From Chrysochromulina tobinii (taxonomy: Eukaryota; Haptophyta; Prymnesiales; Chrysochromulinaceae): a stretch of DNA of 30,161 nucleotides. The DNA lies in the NCBI GenBank assembly GCA_001275005.1, contig JWZX01002253.1:1-30161 (forward strand), given 5' to 3'. Position numbers and translations under genes: made by a program. Numbering within the stretch: the first letter of the stretch is position 1; every line of letters begins with the position of its first letter. Positions 25,057 to 30,161 of this stretch are shown one piece after another. A model generated the notes under the pieces. That model was not told the DNA's origin, searched no databases, and saw only the letters and a list, made by a program, of their open reading frames with translations.

Positions 25057-27624
25057 TCATTTCGGTTTGGGGGTCATGTCGGGGTTGTAGAGTGGATCGT
25101 TGTCTTCAATCGTCTGTTCCTGAGCTCGCAGGTACTCCTGCTGCGCGAAGATCGGGCTATCCCTTGTGGGCGACGTGGGAGACTTCGAGGGAATCTCTGC
25201 CGCGGCATCCTTAATAGAATCGACGAAACTCTTCGCAGCCCCCTTTTTCATGCCGTTGATCGCCCAGACGGCAGCCATCATCGCGGTTTTTGTCTGGCGC
25301 GGCGAGCGCTTCGGTGACATGAGAGCCGCAGCACTCGGCGACTTGGCCCCAAGTTGCTCTGTGTACAGCTCCAGGTCGTAGAGGACGGCCACCTGCTGGG
25401 CGCGCTGGCTTTCGAGTCGCTTCGATTCGAGAGCGGCAGCCTTCTCGGCAGACTCAAGCCGGTCGCGCAGCACAGTGAGCTCCGCGCTCACCGTAGCGCG
25501 GCGCGCCTCGAGCTCGGCCAGCCAGCGCTTGTTCTCGTCATCGTTCTCCGCGAGCAGCTGCGGACCCGACTTATTGGGCATGGTGCCCTCCCCCTTCCAC
25601 TCGAACTCGGCGGCGAGCGGATGGCTCGCAATCTGGATTCGGATGGTCTCCAGCTGCGCACGAACGCCGCGAGCATACGTTTCGTTCTGCAGCTTCACGT
25701 TAGTCTCCGACTCAAGCACCGCACGCGTCAGGCGGAGCTTGTCCTTGTGTTTGAGCCGCAGCGCCTCGAGCGCATCGGTCGCGGCAGCCTTGGCGGCGCT
25801 CGCGGCGTCCGAGGCGCTCTGGCACTTGAGCTCGTAAGCTTTGCAGGTCGCGATCTCCTCGGCGAGCATGCGGATGCACACCTCGATCCCGTGGATCACC
25901 TTGGACGTTGCGATCACCTCGCCGCGCTCGAGCTTCAGCTGCGCATCCTTCTTGGCCACGTATGCCTCGCGCTCGGCTTTGCTCACCTCGAGCGCCGTCT
26001 TCTCGGCGTTCACAGCGATCAGCCTGTTCTTGCGCTGCTGGGTTGCATTCTCGGCATCCGCCTCGAAATGCGCCTTGCGCAGCTGCACGTCCTCAAGACA
26101 CGTGGCCGTCGCGCCGTACCGGGCGCGCACGATCGACTGCATCTCCTCGAGCAACGTCTCGCGCGTCGGCTGGCCGGCTGCCGCCTCCGGCGCCAGCTGG
26201 AAGGCTGCGTTGAGGTTCGTCTCCTCGGGCGCGACACCGGGCGTGCCGAGAGGCGGCGGCGCCGCGCGCGTGAGCACGCGCTCCTGCACCAACTTGAGCT
26301 CCGTTGCCGCCTGGATGTCGAGCTCGAATCCCGCGTACACGAGCGTTGCCCGCAGGTTGGCGTGCGTCTCGGCGAGCTCAATCGCCGTGATCTGCTCCTG
26401 CAGAGTGGTGATCTGCGCCTGGTTCGCGTCGAGCTTGGCCTTGGCCTCGACGACGGCCGCCTGCGTCTGATCGGCGCGCTTCTGCTGCCCAACGAGGATC
26501 CGGTTCCATTCGGCCAGAGACTCCCCCTGCCGCGCTTGCTCGTCGACACGCAGCTGCGTCGCTTGCTTCGCCATCTGGAGCTTCATCGCCTGCGATGTCG
26601 CCTCGCTCGTTGCAAGGAGCAGCACCTCAGCCGCACGCTCCTCGGCGGCGGTGCAGCTCTCGGTGAGCGCATCGAACTCCGTCTGCTTCGCCTTGGTCGT
26701 TGCCGTCTGCTTGGCCAGCTTCGCCTCGCTGTCCTTGAGCTCTTCTTCGAGGCGAGTCTTGGAAGAATCTAAGGTGGCTCGCTCGATTTTGGCGTCCTCG
26801 TGAGCGGTGTCGAGGTTGCCGTAGCAGGCTGTGCACTGCGACTGATACGCGGCAGACAGCGCATTGATCTGCAGGAGCGAGAGCGCCTTCTCGTCGAGCA
26901 CGTCGATCTCCGCTTGCGAAAGGCGCACTGTCGCGAGTGCCGAGGCCACCGCCGCCTCCGCCGTCTCCGTCTCGGCCAGAGCCTGCTGCGCGGCCATCTC
27001 ACGCGTTGCGAGCTCCTCGAGGTCGGCGGCCAATTTCACCTGGAGCTCTTCCTCGACCAGCATCGCTTCCTTGCTATCGCGCTCGTCCTCCGCCGCACGA
27101 TCTTGTGCCTTCTTGGTCGCAAGCGCCGCCATGCGCTCCTTATGAGTCTCCTCGGCCTTGCGCCGTGCCTCTTCCATGGCGAGCTGCTCGACGCGCCGGC
27201 GTTCGAGTTCCGCCTCCTTTTCGCGCTGCTTGCGCTCCGCCTCCATCAGCTGTTGCTGCTGCAGCGCCGCCGCCTCCGCGCGCAGCTTCGCCGCCTTCTC
27301 CTCCTCCGCCATAAGCGTTGCCGACTTGCGAGCCGCACGCCCACGCACGAGCGTCTGCACCTGCATCGCCGCCTTGTTGGTCTCTGGAGAAGAGACGACG
27401 TCGAATTCGAGCTCGACGGCGCTGGACGGCAAACGTGCTGCTGGCGATTTGACCGCGAGGGGGCTCGACGGGAAACTTGTTGCGCGGGTCTCATCAGCCA
27501 GGGACTGGTCAGCCCGAGTTGGGGTGGGGCTTCCGCCATCGGATGCTTTGCTACTGCTCTTCGGTGTCTTCGTCTTCGGCGATGTCAAGGAGATGCTGCG
27601 ACCCAGGGATTTCCATATCGGCAT
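25057..27624 (-). CDS. IQ-motif, long coiled-coil protein (copy A)
   Basis: 855 residues from the ATG at 27624. The N-terminal ~85 residues are Ser/Pro/Lys-rich and probably disordered (SLTSPKTKTPKSSSKASDGG). An IQ-type motif VQTLVRGRAAR (89-99) suggests binding of calmodulin or another EF-hand protein. Residues ~105-245 are a continuous charged helix (KAAKLRAEAAALQQQQLMEA; RKAEETHKERMAALATKKAQ), and further coiled-coil segments extend to ~735 with a break near 450-490 (Pro/Gly-rich PPPLGTPGVAPEE). The C-terminus is Ser/Pro-rich (SKSPTSPTRDSP). No enzyme domain, membrane segment or signal peptide is visible; a cytoskeletal or scaffold role is inferred. A nearly identical gene lies in opposite orientation at 29222. 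The start faces the unrecognised spliced gene across about 160 bp. Confidence 0.85.
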   Translation of the reverse strand: MPIWKSLGRSISLTSPKTKTPKSSSKASDGGSPTPTRADQSLADETRATSFPSSPLAVKSPAARLPSSAVELEFDVVSSPETNKAAMQVQTLVRGRAARKSATLMAEEEKAAKLRAEAAALQQQQLMEAERKQREKEAELERRRVEQLAMEEARRKAEETHKERMAALATKKAQDRAAEDERDSKEAMLVEEELQVKLAADLEELATREMAAQQALAETETAEAAVASALATVRLSQAEIDVLDEKALSLLQINALSAAYQSQCTACYGNLDTAHEDAKIERATLDSSKTRLEEELKDSEAKLAKQTATTKAKQTEFDALTESCTAAEERAAEVLLLATSEATSQAMKLQMAKQATQLRVDEQARQGESLAEWNRILVGQQKRADQTQAAVVEAKAKLDANQAQITTLQEQITAIELAETHANLRATLVYAGFELDIQAATELKLVQERVLTRAAPPPLGTPGVAPEETNLNAAFQLAPEAAAGQPTRETLLEEMQSIVRARYGATATCLEDVQLRKAHFEADAENATQQRKNRLIAVNAEKTALEVSKAEREAYVAKKDAQLKLERGEVIATSKVIHGIEVCIRMLAEEIATCKAYELKCQSASDAASAAKAAATDALEALRLKHKDKLRLTRAVLESETNVKLQNETYARGVRAQLETIRIQIASHPLAAEFEWKGEGTMPNKSGPQLLAENDDENKRWLAELEARRATVSAELTVLRDRLESAEKAAALESKRLESQRAQQVAVLYDLELYTEQLGAKSPSAAALMSPKRSPRQTKTAMMAAVWAINGMKKGAAKSFVDSIKDAAAEIPSKSPTSPTRDSPIFAQQEYLRAQEQTIEDNDPLYNPDMTPKPK

Positions 27625-27780
27625 GATCTCGAACGCGAAGCGACACCCCCTTTCGCCCTTTGTCCTTCGACATGAGTAGAGATCGACCGAATTTTTTCGT
27701 TTCGTTTTGTTAGTTTCGTTTCGTCAATTCGCACCAAGTTGCCGCACGCAGCGCCCATCGATCGCGGCGAGTCGGCGCGC
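27625..27780. promoter_or_regulatory. probable bidirectional promoter with T-rich ttcg-type repeats
   Basis: About 156 bp between the divergent start of copy A (27624) and the proposed first ATG of the spliced gene (27781). It contains a T-rich run of ttcgttt-like units (~27690-27729) and two copies of cccatcgatcgcggcg (~27755-27770 and ~27786-27801). The composition contrast supports a regulatory role, but no factor site can be named. Confidence 0.35.
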
Positions 27781-28881
27781 ATGGCCCCATCGATCGCGGC
27801 GTCGCACGAGAGTATACCACACCGGCAAGCGAGACGCGTGTGGAATATCCGAGAACCACACGTGTGGCCGCTGGGCGCTGGCCGATTCAACTAGTACTAG
27901 ACGTCTGCGGCCTTAAGACCACAACTCATACGACTCCCACGGGTGGTGGCGGAACAATACCAGCAGCAGCGTCAGGTTGCGAATCCCGTGGAAGCCCGCA
28001 CCATATCCCAACAAGCCCCGGTGTACGGTGAGGCCGCGGGTTGAGTCTTGAGAGGTCCTCGATGGCGCGCTTCAGAGTACGCCAAGAAGGGCCACCAGTC
28101 CGACGATGAGTGGAAGATGCACGGAGACCTCGGGCCGAATTTCGGGTTGAACTACAAGGTGGGCAAGGAGTTCCACGAGTGGTTCAAGATGGGCACTAGG
28201 CACGACCTCAAGCGCCAATGGCCCGCTGCTCAGACATGTACAACGAAGGACTACGCGCGGTTCTACCAGCAGAGCGAGATGCTGCGCGAGCGCCACGCTG
28301 GCAACCTCTTCGAAGCGCAGGGCGGAAAACTGAGCGCCGCGCTCGGCGCGCATGCGCTCGAGCTCGAGGTGGCGAATGCACCGGGCGAGGGCGGCAGCGG
28401 CCACTACATGTACCGCTTCCGCATGCGAACCGAGCTGATCCTCATCATCGCCAAGCTCGTGCGCGTGCAAGCGCCCAACGTCTCGGCCGCCGACCTCGCG
28501 GACGGGGGCGTGGCGTACGCCAAAACCTTTGTCTACGCCAAGTGGGGTGACGCTGACGGAACCAAGCTCATGCCGGGCGCGCTTGGATACACGGTCTGGC
28601 TCGTGCAGCCCGACGGCACGCGTCAGCGCGCGCCTCTTTGGCCGCGAGTGCTGGGGCCCGGTTGTCGCCGCCGCCATCGGGCTGGACTAGGGCTGGACGT
28701 GGATGGCCTGTTGCCCAAGGGCGAGCGCGGTCGCTTTGGCTTCCCGACGCCGTGCACGCCGCCCATGAGCACGCAGGAGCGCAAGGAGCAGGTGCGTGTG
28801 CAGGGCACCTCCGCGCTCGATGTGGCTGGGGGCGCGATGCTCGCACAGCTCGCGCGCGCTGCTCCGGCCCGGGCGCAGTGA
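27781..28881 (+). CDS. unrecognised spliced gene
   Basis: Proposed model: exon 1 27781-27837, exon 2 27901-28027, exon 3 28076-28881, about 329 residues. Intron 2 is the best supported: it begins GTGAGG, ends TTCAG, contains an in-frame TGA and joins two protein-like frames (ARTISQQAPVYE to YAKKGHQSDDEWK). Intron 1 (GTGTGG to ACTAG) is tentative; a second GTGTGG donor at 27862 keeps the same frame. I do not recognise the family. Visible features are a hydrophilic N-terminus, an aromatic-rich region (LGPNFGLNYKVGKEFHEWFK), a hydrophobic strand or helix (TELILIIAKLVRVQ), and a Trp/Tyr-rich segment (AKTFVYAKWGD; GYTVWLVQPDG). Positions ~28632-28690 read better in another frame, as if two indels compensate one another. 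Without intron 1 the first ATG in exon 3 is at 28117. Confidence 0.5.
28028..28075 (+). other. GT-AG intron, 48 bp
   Basis: It starts gtgagg and ends ttcag. Its length is divisible by three, yet reading through it meets a TGA at 28042-28044, whereas splicing gives an uninterrupted protein-like frame. Both flanking exons have the same coding character. It is the clearest intron in an otherwise intron-poor window. Confidence 0.6.
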
Positions 28882-29221
28882 CGGCGGTGGAGGCGGTCGT
28901 GGCGCGGTGCGGCGAGCGCCGCACGATGCTCCTTTCCCTTCCGCCCCGATAGTGAGCACGAGGCCCGCTTTGAGTGTGAGGCCAAGTACATGTAGTGCAC
29001 TAGTGCTGAAGCACAGACCACACACCAGCAGCCCAGCTTTCTATCCTTCTATCCCGCACCTTCCCCGAAAACCGCATCCCCCCCTTTCCCCCTTCCCAAC
29101 CCAAATTGGTTGCATGCTGGGCTTTCCACAGACAACTCGGGCGTTCCACAGACACAAGAGCCGCAACGAATTTCATCTTCTGCGTTGCGACAAGTTTTTC
29201 TCCTCGCAGATTGCATTGCCG
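28882..29221. other. intergenic / upstream region of copy B, no gene seen
   Basis: About 340 bp, with a pyrimidine-rich stretch (~29036-29100) and the direct repeat ttccacagaca near 29127 and 29144. It should contain the promoter of copy B. Apart from a few bases next to the start codon it does not resemble the region upstream of copy A. Confidence 0.5.
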
Positions 29222-30161
29222 ATGTGGAAATCCCTGGGTCGCAGCGTCTCCTTGACATCGCCGAAGACGAAGACGCCGAAGAGCAGTAGCAAAGCATCCG
29301 ATGGCGGAAGCCCCACCCCAACTCGGGCTGACCAGTCCCTCGTCGATGAGACCCGCGCAACAAGTTTCCCGTCGAGCCCCCTCGCGGTCAAATCGCCAGC
29401 AGCACGTTTGCCGTCCAGCGCCGTCGAGCTCGAATACGACGTCGTCTCTTCTCCAGAGACCAACAAGGCGGCCACGCAGGTCCAGGCGCTCGTGCGTGGG
29501 CGCGCGGATCGCAAGTCGGCGGAGGAGGAGAAGGCGGCGAAGCTGCGCGCGGAGGCGGCGGCGCTGCAGCAGCAACAGCTGATGGAGGCGGAGCGCAAGC
29601 AGCGCGAAAAGAAAGAGGAACTCGAACGCCGGCGCGTCGAGCAGCTCGCCATGGAGGAGGCACGGCGCAAGGCCGAGGAGACTCATAAGGAGCGCATGGC
29701 GGCGCTTAGGACCAAGAAGGCACAAGATCGTGCGGCGGAGGACGAGCGCGATGCGAAGCAGACAGCGATGGTCGAAGCCGAGCTCGAGGCAAAGCTGGCC
29801 GCCGACCTCGAGGAGCTTGGCAAGCGCCAGCAGGCGGCGCAGCAGGCTCTGGCCGAGACGGAGACGGCGGAGGCGGCGGTGGCCTCGGCACTCGCGACAG
29901 TGCGCCTTTCGCAAGCGGAGATCGACGTGCTCGACGAGAAGGCGCTCTCGCTCCTGCAGATCAATGCGCTGTCTGCCGCGTATCAGTCGCAGTGCACAGC
30001 CTGCTACGGCAACCTCGACACCGCTCATGAGGACGCCAAAATCCTCTTGGTCAACCAATATTTGACAAAGACGCGCCTCGAAGAAGAGCTCAAGGACAGC
30101 GAGGCGAAGCTGGCCAAGCAGACGGCAACGACCAAGGCGAAGCAGACGGAGTTCGATGCGC
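29222..30161 (+). CDS. IQ-motif, long coiled-coil protein (copy B), partial, cut by window end
   Basis: About 313 codons are visible from the ATG at 29222, open to the last base. It aligns with copy A from residue 3 onward, roughly nine residues in ten identical by eye, often with identical synonymous bases. The IQ motif is VQALVRGRADR. Differences include the absence of four residues (TLMA of copy A, after RKSA), a diverged stretch near DAKQTAMVEAELEAK, and an exchanged block ILLVNQYLT where copy A has IERATLDSS. Copy A's ATG corresponds to a TTG here, and copy B's ATG corresponds to an ATA in copy A, so the two proteins start two codons apart. The function is presumably the same as copy A. 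Confidence 0.85.
   Translation, partial: MWKSLGRSVSLTSPKTKTPKSSSKASDGGSPTPTRADQSLVDETRATSFPSSPLAVKSPAARLPSSAVELEYDVVSSPETNKAATQVQALVRGRADRKSAEEEKAAKLRAEAAALQQQQLMEAERKQREKKEELERRRVEQLAMEEARRKAEETHKERMAALRTKKAQDRAAEDERDAKQTAMVEAELEAKLAADLEELGKRQQAAQQALAETETAEAAVASALATVRLSQAEIDVLDEKALSLLQINALSAAYQSQCTACYGNLDTAHEDAKILLVNQYLTKTRLEEELKDSEAKLAKQTATTKAKQTEFDA

Noticed and set aside
25354-26772. 472-codon plus-strand open frame inside the IQ/coiled-coil gene
   Set aside because: It is antisense to a clear coiled-coil gene. Its Leu/Arg/His-rich text is what reversed GAG/CTC-rich helix codons give, and copy B confirms the minus-strand frame at 25057-27624.
1-30161. tRNA, rRNA or other structured RNA genes
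   Set aside because: No cloverleaf boxes, rRNA-like conserved segments or snRNA features were noticed by reading. A covariance-model search would be decisive.

Overview
The window looks like nuclear DNA of a GC-rich unicellular eukaryote, most probably a marine alga of the haptophyte type or a similar protist. Evidence: long, mostly intron-poor genes on both strands with eukaryotic families (IQ motifs, EF-hands, SAP-like motifs, DUS1-type tRNA-dihydrouridine synthase, a giant pentatricopeptide-repeat protein), signal peptides, one well-supported short GT-AG intron, no bacterial operon structure, and large repeat-filled intergenic regions. The exact lineage cannot be fixed from the sequence alone.

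Layout. 174-1439 (+) is a 2-oxoglutarate/Fe(II) oxygenase-like protein. 2278-4893 (-) is a membrane matrixin-type metalloprotease whose catalytic domain is interrupted by a two-helix membrane hairpin. 5119-6516 (-) is a DUS1-like tRNA-dihydrouridine synthase, divergent from 6726-7958 (+), an EF-hand plus IQ protein. 7959-10209 carries no convincing gene. It holds a CpG-rich stretch, a foldback/MITE-like inverted-repeat element (8703-9081) and two arrays of a CTCGACAG octamer. 10210-12177 (-) is an acidic protein with a duplicated SAP-like motif. 12726-13688 (-) and 13860-14729 (+) are a divergent pair of unrecognised coiled-coil proteins. 15753-21485 (+) is a 1910-residue PPR protein with a degenerate Smr-like C-terminus. 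Its reading probably continues in another frame to 22206. 22700-23827 (+) is a secreted GH33-type sialidase. 24271-24580 is a four-unit minisatellite. 25057-27624 (-) and 29222-30161+ (+, cut by the window end) are two very similar IQ/coiled-coil genes arranged head to head as an inverted duplication, with an unrecognised spliced gene (27781-28881, +) in the spacer.

Organisation. Three divergent gene pairs have start codons only about 150-210 bp apart, which suggests compact bidirectional promoters. The genes do not form one pathway: they cover organelle RNA metabolism (PPR), tRNA modification (DUS), calcium/calmodulin-type signalling (EF-hand/IQ), surface proteolysis and glycan processing (protease, sialidase), and cytoskeleton-like coiled coils.

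The most unusual items are the split metzincin, the mosaic inverted duplication with a discrete 24-nt exchanged block, and the repeat cluster at 8.7-10.0 kb.
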